DNA of 64,000 nucleotides from UBA1952 sp965200035 (GCA_965200035.1 OZ241334.1:682001-746000), one strand, 5' to 3'. Shown: positions 26,446-34,303, counted from the stretch's first letter. Notes: generated by a model from the sequence alone, not told the origin. Made by a program: numbers and translations.

Positions 26446-26793
26446 TCACCTTTGGCCTAAGAGCCCTTTATGGTACATCGTTTCTAATTGGTCTGCAGAG
26501 ATCTTGATATCATGAATAGCACTGGTATCTTGTGTTACGTAATTGTAAGCACAGGAAATCAGAAAAGCTTTTTCTGGTTCATTTTCAAATGCTTCACCCC
26601 AAAGGTCTTTGTAAAGACTATCATTCCTGTCAAAAAACACCTTTTTGAAGTTATCTGTGGAGGTTATTTCATAATCTGGCATTGGATTTTTCCCGTCAAT
26701 AGGAATTAATTCGGGATCTTTTTTTATATAGAAGCAGAATATTAGCAGCCCAATATTGGCTAGTAAAGAAAATATGAGAAATATACTTTTCAT
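26446..26793 (-). CDS. Small membrane-anchored protein, candidate immunity protein
   Basis: 115 aa. It has an N-terminal transmembrane anchor (MKSIFLIFSLLANIGLLIFC) and a polar domain that is not recognised. It begins 17 bp after the stop of the toxin tip, the position and size expected of a cognate immunity protein. An alternative is a small helper lipoprotein-like factor. Its stop codon abuts the next RHS-core fragment with no spacer, which suggests a cassette junction. Confidence 0.55.
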   Translation of the reverse strand: MKSIFLIFSLLANIGLLIFCFYIKKDPELIPIDGKNPMPDYEITSTDNFKKVFFDRNDSLYKDLWGEAFENEPEKAFLISCAYNYVTQDTSAIHDIKISADQLETMYHKGLLGQR

Positions 26794-26810
26794 GCAGTAA
26801 AATTTAAAAA

Positions 26811-27361
26811 TTAGTTCTTATATTTTTCTTTTGATTCATTAGTTGGTGTTGTCCCATTTGAATTATTTCCTGAATTGACATTCGGATTAGGAATAAATTT
26901 AAAAGTCCTTTCATACCACGAAGGTGCTGTTTCTGCCTTGTAATCCTCACCACGATATGATCCGATAAAACGTCCACCTTTAAAGACATTCCAATTCCCA
27001 AGCTGTTTACCTACTCTATGTTCAGCACCATCTCTATAGTCGCCTCTCTTATTCTTTGAATCGTCTAATTTTCTCGGACCTAATTCTTTACCATCAGAAG
27101 AAAAGGCATCTCGTTCATCAGGTGCAATAATCGTATAATCAGGATAAGCTTCGCTTTGGGTTTCTCCGTATGATGGTTGATAATTTCCGTTTTCGTCAAC
27201 GTATGATCTACCAGCCCTACAAGAATGTAAAATAACGGTCAATCCCTTTGAATCTTTGTTATTCTGATAAACGTCACTTTGGTTTAACATGGCCTGAAAA
27301 TCTTCTTTTTTGTTTGACCAGTCGTTGTTTCCCGATACATCAACATTGGATGGAGTGCCAT
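26811..27361 (-). pseudogene. Toxin tip of an RHS protein, 5' truncated by an IS element
   Basis: About 182 residues remain, starting NGTPSNVDVSG at the IS407-group element boundary; codons upstream of 27361 belong to the IS. Features are LTVILHSCRAG, then YTIIAPDE and a region rich in Gly and aromatic residues. The strand-SCxAG pattern followed by an IAPDE segment is seen in some RHS tips. It faintly recalls clan CD cysteine peptidases, whose catalytic His would lie in the deleted part; this is weak. The C-terminus is Asn/Thr-rich and polar. With no start codon or RHS core it cannot be a functional toxin as it stands. Confidence 0.65.
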
Positions 27362-27432
27362 TGTAGGCTCCCCGGAAGTTGACCGTTTTGTAAGTAGGGA
27401 TAATCTCTAACTTTAAAACAGAAACATCAGGG

Positions 27433-27699
27433 ATGAAGCAATCCAAATTTACAGAGAGCCAGATCGTATCTGCAATCAAGCAGCAGGAAGCCGGCCAATC
27501 TGTCAAAGACATCAGCCGTGCACTCGGCATCTCAGAAGCGACCTTCTACAACTGGAAGGCAAAGTACGGCGGCATGGAGATCAGCGAGGTAAAGCGCGTC
27601 AAAGAGCTCGAAGCCGAGCTGGCACAGTATAAGAAGATGTATGCCGAGGTTAGCTTTGACCTTCAGGCGCTCAGGAACGTAGTGGCAAAAAAATGGTAG
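27433..27699 (+). CDS. IS3-family transposase OrfA
   Basis: 88 aa. A helix-turn-helix (QIVSAIKQQEAGQSVKDISR, GISEATFYNWKAKYGG) is followed by a leucine-zipper-like helix (VKELEAELAQYKKMYAEVSF), the usual OrfA layout of the IS407 group. The end runs into the seven-A slippery sequence at 27687-27693, where a -1 frameshift would fuse it to OrfB. Confidence 0.93.
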   Translation: MKQSKFTESQIVSAIKQQEAGQSVKDISRALGISEATFYNWKAKYGGMEISEVKRVKELEAELAQYKKMYAEVSFDLQALRNVVAKKW

Positions 27700-28604
27700 G
27701 CCCTGCTGATCAGAGAGAAGTTGTGGGCCTGCTTGTCACCGAAGAAGGCTGCAACGTCAGCAGGGCATGTGCCATGACGGCCATCAGCCGCAGCACCTAC
27801 CGTTACAAACACAGGCAAAAGGACGACCGTAAACTGGAAGATCACTTGTCCGCCCTTACCACAAAACACCCGGCCATTGGGTTCTGGTCCTGCTATTACC
27901 GGCTCAGGAACAAGGGTGAAAAGATCAACCATAAGCGGCTCTACCGGGTTTACAAGGCTATGCGTCTGAACATCAGACGAAGATCAAAGAAGCGGTTGCC
28001 CGAACGGGTGAAGCAGCCTTTGGTAGTGCCTACAGCCCCTAATCAATGCTGGTCGCTGGATTTTATGAGCGATGCGCTTAGCGATGGCCGTAAGTTCCGG
28101 GTACTGAACATCATCGATGACTATAACCGTGAGTCGCTGAAGATTGAGGTGGACCCCTCACTGCCTGCGCTCAGGGTGCAAAGGGCGCTCGACCAGGTTG
28201 TAGTACTGAGGGGAAAGCCGGCCAATATAAGAAGTGACAACGGACCAGAGTTCATTAGCCATCTGATGGAACAATGGGGCGAGCAACACAAGGTAAGCTG
28301 GCATTATATCCAGCCGGGAAGGCCGATGCAGAACGCCTACATTGAACGGAAGAACGGATCGATGAGACGTGAGTTACTGAACAGCTGGATGTTTGAGAGC
28401 CTGAGCGAAGCACGGATGAGGTGTGAAGCCTGGCGTCTGGATTATAATCATGAGCGCCCACACAAGGCGCTGGGCTACCTCTCACCGGTAGACTACGCCA
28501 ATCAGGAAAAGCAAAATAGCAAGGCGACAGCCGATGAAAGTGCAGAAGCCTTATCCACAAATCCGCGTAGGCAGGATAGCTCTTCAGCTGTCCCTGCCGT
28601 ATAG
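27693..28604 (+). CDS. IS3-family transposase OrfB (DDE integrase domain)
   Basis: 303 aa. The N-terminal helix-rich HTH_21 segment (KHPAIGFWSCYYRLRNKGEK) precedes an rve integrase core with Asp123 (WSLDFMSD), Asp182 (SDNGPEF) and Glu218 (YIERKNG), exactly 35 residues between the last two. All three catalytic residues are present, so the enzyme is probably active. It is expected to be made mainly as an OrfAB fusion by -1 frameshifting at A AAA AAA; its own ATG is the last A of that run. The C-terminal codons lie inside a long hairpin. Confidence 0.95.
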   Translation: MVGPADQREVVGLLVTEEGCNVSRACAMTAISRSTYRYKHRQKDDRKLEDHLSALTTKHPAIGFWSCYYRLRNKGEKINHKRLYRVYKAMRLNIRRRSKKRLPERVKQPLVVPTAPNQCWSLDFMSDALSDGRKFRVLNIIDDYNRESLKIEVDPSLPALRVQRALDQVVVLRGKPANIRSDNGPEFISHLMEQWGEQHKVSWHYIQPGRPMQNAYIERKNGSMRRELLNSWMFESLSEARMRCEAWRLDYNHERPHKALGYLSPVDYANQEKQNSKATADESAEALSTNPRRQDSSSAVPAV

Positions 28605-28621
28605 CGCGGACTTGTGGATAA
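28551..28621. repeat. 71-nt hairpin with DnaA-box sequences in its arms
   Basis: TTATCCACAA at 28551-28560 and its complement TTGTGGATAA at 28612-28621 form the base of a stem. It continues with TCCGCG/CGCGGA and GGCAGG/CCTGCC and ends in AGCT/AGCT around a 4-base loop, with small internal bulges. Each arm holds a consensus DnaA box (TTATCCACA). It spans the end of orfB and its stop codon. Confidence 0.85.
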
Positions 28622-28694
28622 GATATTTGAAATACCTTTATGAGCCAACTCAAACCTCTAATTCCAATTCGACCAGTTTTTAGGGGAGCCTACA

Positions 28695-29063
28695 GGTGAA
28701 TCTTAGTAGTCAGTCCCCCACGGGATCGCCCCAGGGCTGCCGTCGCTTTGTTTTTTTAAGACCATTGGCGCCTTGATGATTCACCCTTACCGAAGACGAA
28801 TCGATAAGCAGCTGCTTCAGGTCGCCGTCCGTGGACAGCTCGAATACCTTTTCCCAAAAGCCTGCCTTAGACAGCCGGTTGAATCTGGCATACACTGAGT
28901 TCCATTTGCCGAATCGTTCAGGTACGTCCCGCCAGGGGATGCCGCTCTTGGCCACGAAGTAGACTGCATCGAAGAACAGGCGGTTATCTACCTTATTGCC
29001 ATGAACCGGAAACAGCAGCCCGATACGCGCCCATACTTCATCGCTCACACTGTATCTGCGCAT
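28695..29063 (-). pseudogene. Truncated IS5-family transposase
   Basis: From ATG 29063: MRRYSVSDEVWARIGLLFP, then FFDAVYFVAKSGIPWRDVPE and LLIDSSSVRVNHQGANG, which carries the first catalytic Asp of an IS5-type DDE transposase. Near a run of T (AAAAAAAC read as K codons) the frame shifts from KKTKRRQPWGD to KNKATAALGRSRGGLTTKIH, as in IS427-group elements that use two overlapping frames. The protein stops at the IS407-group element, and the second Asp and the Glu are missing. Confidence 0.8.
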
Positions 29064-29106
29064 AACTTTTACAGCGCACCGCAAACAAACCATGCCCTAA
29101 CTATCA
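28695..29106 (-). mobile_element. IS5-family element fragment (IS427-like group)
   Basis: About 410 bp. Read on the minus strand it begins just after the RHS homology ends (GILT, near 29106) and includes a transposase N-terminal domain. It is cut off by the right end of the IS407-group element at 28694. The outer end begins near GGTAGTGTTGATAGTTAGGG, but the exact end and any target duplication cannot be fixed because the other half is missing. Confidence 0.75.
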
Positions 29107-29109
29107 ACA

Positions 29110-30445
29110 CTACCTAGTCAAAATACCAGCTTGCAACTTGACCGGGTCCATCTCTCGATCCGCATTACCTATGTATTGTACGTTATACCATAGTTTCGGA
29201 ATGAGTGTTGTATTACTGGTCTTCCCATTATAAAATCCGTAGTGATCCTGCGTCTTGCTTGCCTTGGCAGGAATCGGAAGACTGTTATATGCAAAAGAAT
29301 GCGTAGACCGAATGCTGCCACCGACCTGGGAAATCGAATCCAGCCTCAGCTTATTCCCACCAGAATAATACGAATGATATAGCCGCCAGTATTGTCTCAA
29401 AGCATACTCTTTGGAAAGCAGCGCAATAGAATCAAGTTGTAAAGATTCATCCGTTCTCGGTTTATAAAAGAAATCTAAGTCTTCAAAAGCTGTTTTTATC
29501 TTTGAAGGCAACCATCCTCCGCCAAGGACCCGCACCGTAAGATTAGACGTTGAAAAGAGCGGCATGCTACTGAGGTTTGTATTGCCGTGTCCACAGCCTT
29601 GGGAGCTGTAATACTTCTCATAAGAATATACCTGATTGAGACTTTCACGTTCGGCAATTGAATTATCGTCCGTATATTCTACTTCCACTTCTGTATTACC
29701 ATCCGGAGCCAATATCTTACTGATATACCATTGGGATAAATAATCCATATTCGGCGGCTCGTAGCCGCTATTGTTGGAGATTGTTGTTGTACTGCCTGAA
29801 AGCTTATCGAAGATGTAGGTGTAGCCTAGCTCATCTTTGATGATAAAGTAAAAGCTACCACCAATCGTTACCTTCCGGATGTCCAGTGCTGAATAAGGCA
29901 TTGTATAGAACGATTGTTCGCCCGGACTATAAAAAACTACCGCTATGCCCATTAAAGCTGTAATGATAGATATCCGGTTCAAGATCTATCCTGCCATCCG
30001 CAGCTGCGTAGACCGGATCATTAACCGTTTGCGGATTTGAAGAGGCATTTACATTCGCGTATTGGTAATTATACCCAATGCCATTTGTTTCGTCAGGTAA
30101 TCCTACGACTGTTCGGGTTATCAATCCTATTGCATTTAAATTCCAATTCATTCCTATACTCGATGCACGCTCTGCTACTAAAAGGCCTTTGTGGTCATAA
30201 GATATTGAGACAGGGAAGGATTTAGTAATGCCTTTCAAAGTATAGATCGGAGCACTTATGTCTATTTGCCCGGCTGCCAGATTCAGGTTGTAGTTTCCAT
30301 ACCTGGTAATATTTTCCGCTTCAGGATCAGCCGGGATAACTTGGCTTAATACGCCGGCATCACCTGCTTGGCTGTAGCACATTGTTGGTGCCATTGCTAT
30401 AGAAAGCGATAGACAAACGATTTTAAAAGATTTATACAGGACCAT
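29110..30445 (-). pseudogene. RHS-family protein, N-terminal part, frameshifted and IS-truncated
   Basis: A signal peptide (MVLYKSFKIVCLSLSIAMAP, mature start near QAGDAG) and an SpvB/RHS-type N-terminal region (GQIDISAPIYTLKG, SFPVSISYDHKG) read to HYSFNGHSGSF. The frame then breaks in a run of six A at 29931-29936 (plus strand); removing one base restores YSPGEQSFYTMP and a further 270 codons, ending DPVKLQAGILT. In RHS proteins this last motif is normally followed by the YPTGG-type repeats, but here IS5-family DNA begins and a stop follows. The repeats, core and tip are lost. It lies 45 bp after its likely outer-membrane partner gene. Confidence 0.8.
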
Positions 30446-30489
30446 GTTTTAGATTTCTATGGAAGAATGGGCAGTTTATTTTATTGAGA

Positions 30490-32016
30490 CTATTTTGATT
30501 GCGTAGTGAAGCGCAGCACCAGCGGCGATCTCAGCCCCTTTTCCTGCCACCATACATCGTAGAGCAGTTGGATGGCCCCGTTCCACTTGCTGTTCACCTT
30601 GTAGGTCTTGGTGATCCCCGCCAGCAGTGCCTCGCTGTACCCTGCACGGTCATGGCGGATGGTTTCTATACTGCTACCGCCAACGCCGGTGGCATTGGTG
30701 CTGTTGCTGAAGGCGGCCGTCTTCCAGATGCGCTCATAGCCGCCATACACCCCGATGCCATACTGCCACTGCCAGGCCACGTAGCTGCGTGCGCCGATCC
30801 CTTCAAAGGTGAACCGGATGCTCGACCAGCTCTGCCCCAATCCTATCTGCGCCACCGCACCCAGCCCCGCGCTCAGCTTTTCGCTGAACCGGTAGCCTGC
30901 CGTGCCCGAAAGCTGCAGCATGGCCGGGCGGCCATCGGTAGTGGCGCGGGTGGTCTGCAGCCCCCAGCTTTTCTCTATCCTCTTCCAAAAAGGCAGCCCG
31001 CGCATGGGGTTGATCCTGAACTTCGGCTTTTCCGTATGCCGCAACCCCTGCAGGCTCTGCTTCGTTTCTTTTAGCTGACCCGACAGGCTTTGGGCCTTGT
31101 CCTGCCAGTCGCCTACCTCTTTGGTCAGGTTGGTCTGCATACTGCCCAGGCTGCTGCCGTACTTCTGCTGCAGCCCTGCCATTACAGATCTTTTTGTCTG
31201 GTAGCCCAGCTTTTCCAGCTCACCGGCATTCAGGCCGCCACTGCCTGTGGCAGCGCCGCCTGTGCCGCTGCCAATGCCACCACCTTCGCTAATGTTACTG
31301 AGGTTAAAGCCTTTGGTGCCCTGCAGGTATTCCAGCGCCAGCTCTTCCGCTTTCGTGGGCTCATCGGCTATCTTCTTCCACTCGGCTATTTTGCTCTTCG
31401 CATAATACAGCTGCTTCTGCATCCCGGTGACAGCAGGGTCATTGCCTGCGATGCTTTCCAGATTGGTAGTCCGCTGGCTGGTGAGCTCGCTGAGGTACTG
31501 ATCGTAGGAAAGGCGGCTTTGCAGGCTTCCCAGCTGATTGCTGTACCCTTCCATGCCTGTAGCGCCTGCTACGCTGCCTGCCGCTGAGGTGAGCGAAGAT
31601 GCTTTGGACTGCACAAACCCATAGACCCGTTTCAGGGTATCAATGGTTTTGTTACCGTTGCGCGAGAGCCGGGCGGCCAATGTAGCGCTGTCGGGTGGTG
31701 TTGCAGCCAGCTTAGAGATAGAATCGTAGCTGATGGTGCGGGAAGCCTGATAGCGGGCGTAGGCGGCAGAATCGCGGTGCATGAGCCTGCGCTCCAGGCG
31801 ATGCTCTTTGCGCTTTAGCCTGGCAAGCAGTTGCTTCTGGGTGCGCTCGAGGCGGCGGGCGTAGTTGTCGAGGGCGTGGATGTTGAGGTCGAGGTAGCGC
31901 CTGCCGCTGATGTACACCTGCTCCTGCTCCTGAGCGTTGGCACGGACGGAAAGCAGGCACAGCAAAAGAGCTGTGCAGCAGATGATATGCAGCAAAAAGG
32001 GTCTGAGCGGGTACAT
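30490..32016 (-). CDS. Outer-membrane-type protein paired with RHS gene
   Basis: 508 aa from the ATG giving MYPLRPFLLHIICCTALLLC as signal peptide; an ATG 18 bases upstream is less apt. Residues 30-340 are a long Arg/Lys/Gln-rich coiled-coil region with a Gly-rich stretch (GGGIGSGTGG). The last 150 residues alternate polar and hydrophobic residues (LQLSGTAGYRFSEKLSAGLG, IRFTFEGIGARSYVAWQWQY) like an outer-membrane beta-barrel. From memory, similar proteins are often encoded just upstream of RHS genes in Bacteroidota and may help display or export them. It is intact while the RHS gene after it is broken. The gene is GC-richer than the RHS fragments. Confidence 0.7.
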   Translation of the reverse strand: MYPLRPFLLHIICCTALLLCLLSVRANAQEQEQVYISGRRYLDLNIHALDNYARRLERTQKQLLARLKRKEHRLERRLMHRDSAAYARYQASRTISYDSISKLAATPPDSATLAARLSRNGNKTIDTLKRVYGFVQSKASSLTSAAGSVAGATGMEGYSNQLGSLQSRLSYDQYLSELTSQRTTNLESIAGNDPAVTGMQKQLYYAKSKIAEWKKIADEPTKAEELALEYLQGTKGFNLSNISEGGGIGSGTGGAATGSGGLNAGELEKLGYQTKRSVMAGLQQKYGSSLGSMQTNLTKEVGDWQDKAQSLSGQLKETKQSLQGLRHTEKPKFRINPMRGLPFWKRIEKSWGLQTTRATTDGRPAMLQLSGTAGYRFSEKLSAGLGAVAQIGLGQSWSSIRFTFEGIGARSYVAWQWQYGIGVYGGYERIWKTAAFSNSTNATGVGGSSIETIRHDRAGYSEALLAGITKTYKVNSKWNGAIQLLYDVWWQEKGLRSPLVLRFTTQSK

Positions 32017-32105
32017 ATTGCCCGTAATTAGCACAATGAATGAGGTAGTGACAATCAGCTTATACTATCCATATAGTATGACGATATAAACTGAGCGTTT
32101 CGAGG

Positions 32106-32137
32106 CAAAGGTAAATTAAACTTTACCATATTAACAA
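32106..32137 (-). promoter_or_regulatory. Promoter of the outer-membrane/RHS operon
   Basis: On the minus strand TTG (32135-32137), a 21-base spacer and TACCTTTG (32113-32106) fit TTG-N19-21-TAnnTTTG. The box overlaps an inverted repeat GGTAAA-N6-TTTACC (32110-32127), a possible operator. Confidence 0.6.
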
Positions 32138-32354
32138 GGCATTGGCTTTTTATATTTTATGCCAGCAACGGTGATAAGAGCGATAATCTATTCATTCATC
32201 GATAATTATGGAATCGTCTCTATCTTCATCAGACTGCAACGCTTAGGGCATATAAAGTGCCAAAGGGTTACAAGCAACTATCCTGACCGACTCAAAAACC
32301 GGTCTGGCTCTTTCTGATCTGAACAAGCAGCAGTAAGCAGTAAGCAGGACTGCA

Positions 32355-32414
32355 TACGGGTTGATACGGGATATGTACGGGGTATGTACGGGACTACTAC
32401 GGAGTATCTACGGA
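32355..32414. repeat. Six TACGG(G/A) repeats with 11-bp period
   Basis: TACGGG or TACGGA starts at 32355, 32365, 32376, 32387, 32398 and 32409, spacings 10, 11, 11, 11 and 11 bp, with variable 4-5-base spacers. They lie about 340 bp before the outer-membrane gene and 113 bp beyond the holA stop. Confidence 0.75.
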
Positions 32415-32526
32415 GCTATAATGGACCAAATGCGACCCATATACGACGGAAACCGGGCGTAAAGGCGGCACAATTGGGGTAGCAGCTTATGGTTTCCACC
32501 TTCAACAATGCATCCCCCGAAGGCTC

Positions 32527-33537
32527 TTAGCCCAGCACCAGCTCCAGCTTGCCGACCATCTCTTTCAGCAGCTCTCCATCTTTTACGTTGGTATTTACCC
32601 CCACGGCTTTAGCGCTGTAATCTGCAAGCAGCAGCATACAGGCCTCTGACTGCTGCAGGGAAAAGCGGGAAGGCTTTTTATAATTTTTGGCCATCCACGC
32701 ATTTTTCAGCTCAAGAATGGAGGCAATTTCCTGCTCCGATTTGCCCTGCATGTACTGCCCTACCAGCATCCGCTCAAAATGATTGTAGAACACTGTCATC
32801 ATCAGCGGCATGGGTGCAGCCTTGGGATTGGCGAGAAAATAGGCGAGCATTTTATAGAGCTTATCCTTATTGCCGCTGGTCATCGTCTCAGGAAATTCAA
32901 ACAGATTGTACTCCCTGCTTATGCCAATATATTTCTGGATAAGCGGCATCGACAGCTCGCGCTCATCAGGCACATTGATTCTTACTTTCTCGATTTCGTT
33001 GGCAATTTTCTGTAAGTCATTGCCCAGATAGGTAGCCAGTGTTTCGGCTTCCCGCTGCCCTATATTGAAGCCGTGCTCGCTGCCGTATCCCTGTATCCAT
33101 GCGGGCAATGCATCGTCTTTGATCTTTTCGGAGGTATAGTAGATGCCTTTGTCTTTGGCCAGCTTCAGCAGCTTGCTGCGGCCATCCACTTTTTTGAAGC
33201 GGTGCTCAATCAGGAAAATAGTGGTGAGCGATGGATTTTCGAGATAGCCGTTCAGCTCTGCCAGGCCTTTCATCTGAGCTGCATCTTTAAGAATTACCAC
33301 CTGGCGCTCGGCAAACATCGGGAAGCGGCGGCAGGCATTCACCACATCTGCCCATTCTGCATCTTTGCCATACATCACCGTGAGGTTAAAGTCACGCTCG
33401 TGAGGTGGTAGTATCTTATCTTCTACATAGGTAGTCAGCAGGTCTAAATAGTAAGGCTCTTCGCCATCTATGAGATAAATGGGGGCAAATTTCCCGCTTT
33501 GCAGGGAGGATAACAATTTTTTAAATTCAGCGTTCAA
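32527..33537 (-). CDS. holA: DNA polymerase III subunit delta
   Basis: 336 aa, usual length. FAPIYLIDGEEPYYLDLLTTY near the N-terminus and the later NDLQKIANEIEKV and FELPET-like regions match HolA, the subunit that opens the sliding clamp within the clamp-loader complex. The N-terminal part resembles a AAA+ fold that lacks a Walker A motif, as expected. It follows the exonuclease gene by 32 bp on the same strand and is probably co-transcribed with it. Confidence 0.92.
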   Translation of the reverse strand: MNAEFKKLLSSLQSGKFAPIYLIDGEEPYYLDLLTTYVEDKILPPHERDFNLTVMYGKDAEWADVVNACRRFPMFAERQVVILKDAAQMKGLAELNGYLENPSLTTIFLIEHRFKKVDGRSKLLKLAKDKGIYYTSEKIKDDALPAWIQGYGSEHGFNIGQREAETLATYLGNDLQKIANEIEKVRINVPDERELSMPLIQKYIGISREYNLFEFPETMTSGNKDKLYKMLAYFLANPKAAPMPLMMTVFYNHFERMLVGQYMQGKSEQEIASILELKNAWMAKNYKKPSRFSLQQSEACMLLLADYSAKAVGVNTNVKDGELLKEMVGKLELVLG

Positions 33538-33569
33538 CGGGTGGCGGTTTGATCTTGGTTAACAGCAAT

Positions 33570-34286
33570 TCAGGGTAGATACACAGGCTCAGGATCAACA
33601 TCCTTTATCTGCTTTAATCGTAAAAATACTTTGGCAGCGGTAAGTACATCTTTGGAGCAATAGGTAGCGATGCGCTGCAGGTCGTTTTCCTGCCAGTAGA
33701 TAGGCCCGACCATGCTCCCATCTATATCATCCTTTGGCGTGGGAATGCCCAGTATGGAAGCAAGCAATTCCAGCGAAGTAAAGTTCTTTTTATCTCCGAA
33801 GCGCCACATATCCATTGTATCGGCATGGCTTACCTCCCAGGGTTTTTTGGCGCTGCTGTCTAGGCAATCGGGCAGGTCCATATCATGTATAACCATACGG
33901 CGGCAGAGAAAGGGAATATCAAACTCCTTGATGTTGTGCCCGCATAAAATGAGGTTTTTGCTGCGCTCGGTAAACTGGTGCAGCGACTGACAAAACCGGC
34001 CTAACAAATCTTTTTCATCGTGCCCGGTGAGCGCGCGGAGGTAAAATTTCCATTTTTCTTCACGTTTGATAAAGCAGCCCAGACTGATGCAAACCACCTT
34101 GGCAAACTCAGAATAGATAGCCGCTTTCTTCACGTAGCTTTCGTCCGGAAGCATTTCCGTACCAAGCTTTAACGCATTCGCTTTTTTATTCCAGAAATCC
34201 TGCATTACAGGGGATAGCCGGGCGTATTCCGGCTCTGTGGATACCGTCTCTATGTCAATAAAAAGATATTGTTGCAGGTTATCCAT
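33570..34286 (-). CDS. PolB-like 3'-5' exonuclease
   Basis: 238 aa from ATG 34286; the longer open frame crosses the divergent promoter. FIDIETV (ExoI, two acidic residues), CGHNIKEFDIPFLCRR (ExoII, Asn and Asp) and YCSKDVLTAAKVFLRL (ExoIII) are the DEDD exonuclease motifs. The family is the predicted PolB-like 3'-5' exonuclease group without a polymerase domain. Position before holA suggests a DNA-repair or replication role; this is inference. Confidence 0.85.
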   Translation of the reverse strand: MDNLQQYLFIDIETVSTEPEYARLSPVMQDFWNKKANALKLGTEMLPDESYVKKAAIYSEFAKVVCISLGCFIKREEKWKFYLRALTGHDEKDLLGRFCQSLHQFTERSKNLILCGHNIKEFDIPFLCRRMVIHDMDLPDCLDSSAKKPWEVSHADTMDMWRFGDKKNFTSLELLASILGIPTPKDDIDGSMVGPIYWQENDLQRIATYCSKDVLTAAKVFLRLKQIKDVDPEPVYLP

Positions 34287-34303
34287 GCCCCAAAGCAGTT
34301 GCT

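Larger units (their letters stand above)
27362..28694 (+). mobile_element. Complete IS3-family (IS407-group) insertion sequence
   Basis: 1333 bp bounded by terminal repeats whose outer 12 bases, TGTAGGCTCCCC, are identical and inverted, with weaker similarity further in. Two overlapping frames encode OrfA and OrfB. The four bases flanking the left end (CCAT) and right end (GGTG) do not match, so there is no target-site duplication. Left of it is a toxin gene fragment and right of it an IS5-family fragment. Confidence 0.9.
32017..32526. other. Intergenic region upstream of the RHS operon, 510 bp
   Basis: No credible gene. From left to right it holds a palindrome ATACTAT/ATAGTAT (32062-32079), a promoter (32106-32137) overlapping a GGTAAA/TTTACC inverted repeat, and an 11-bp-phased TACGG(G/A) array (32355-32414), ending at the holA stop. 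Confidence 0.65.

Noticed and set aside
27362..27530. N-terminal extension of the toxin tip frame across the IS element
   Set aside because: The minus-strand frame stays open by chance through the left end and orfA of the insertion sequence; those codons are antisense to transposase.
32355..32414. Possible CRISPR or plasmid iteron array
   Set aside because: Units are 6 bases at 10-11-bp spacing; there is no replication initiator gene and no spacer-length sequence between them.
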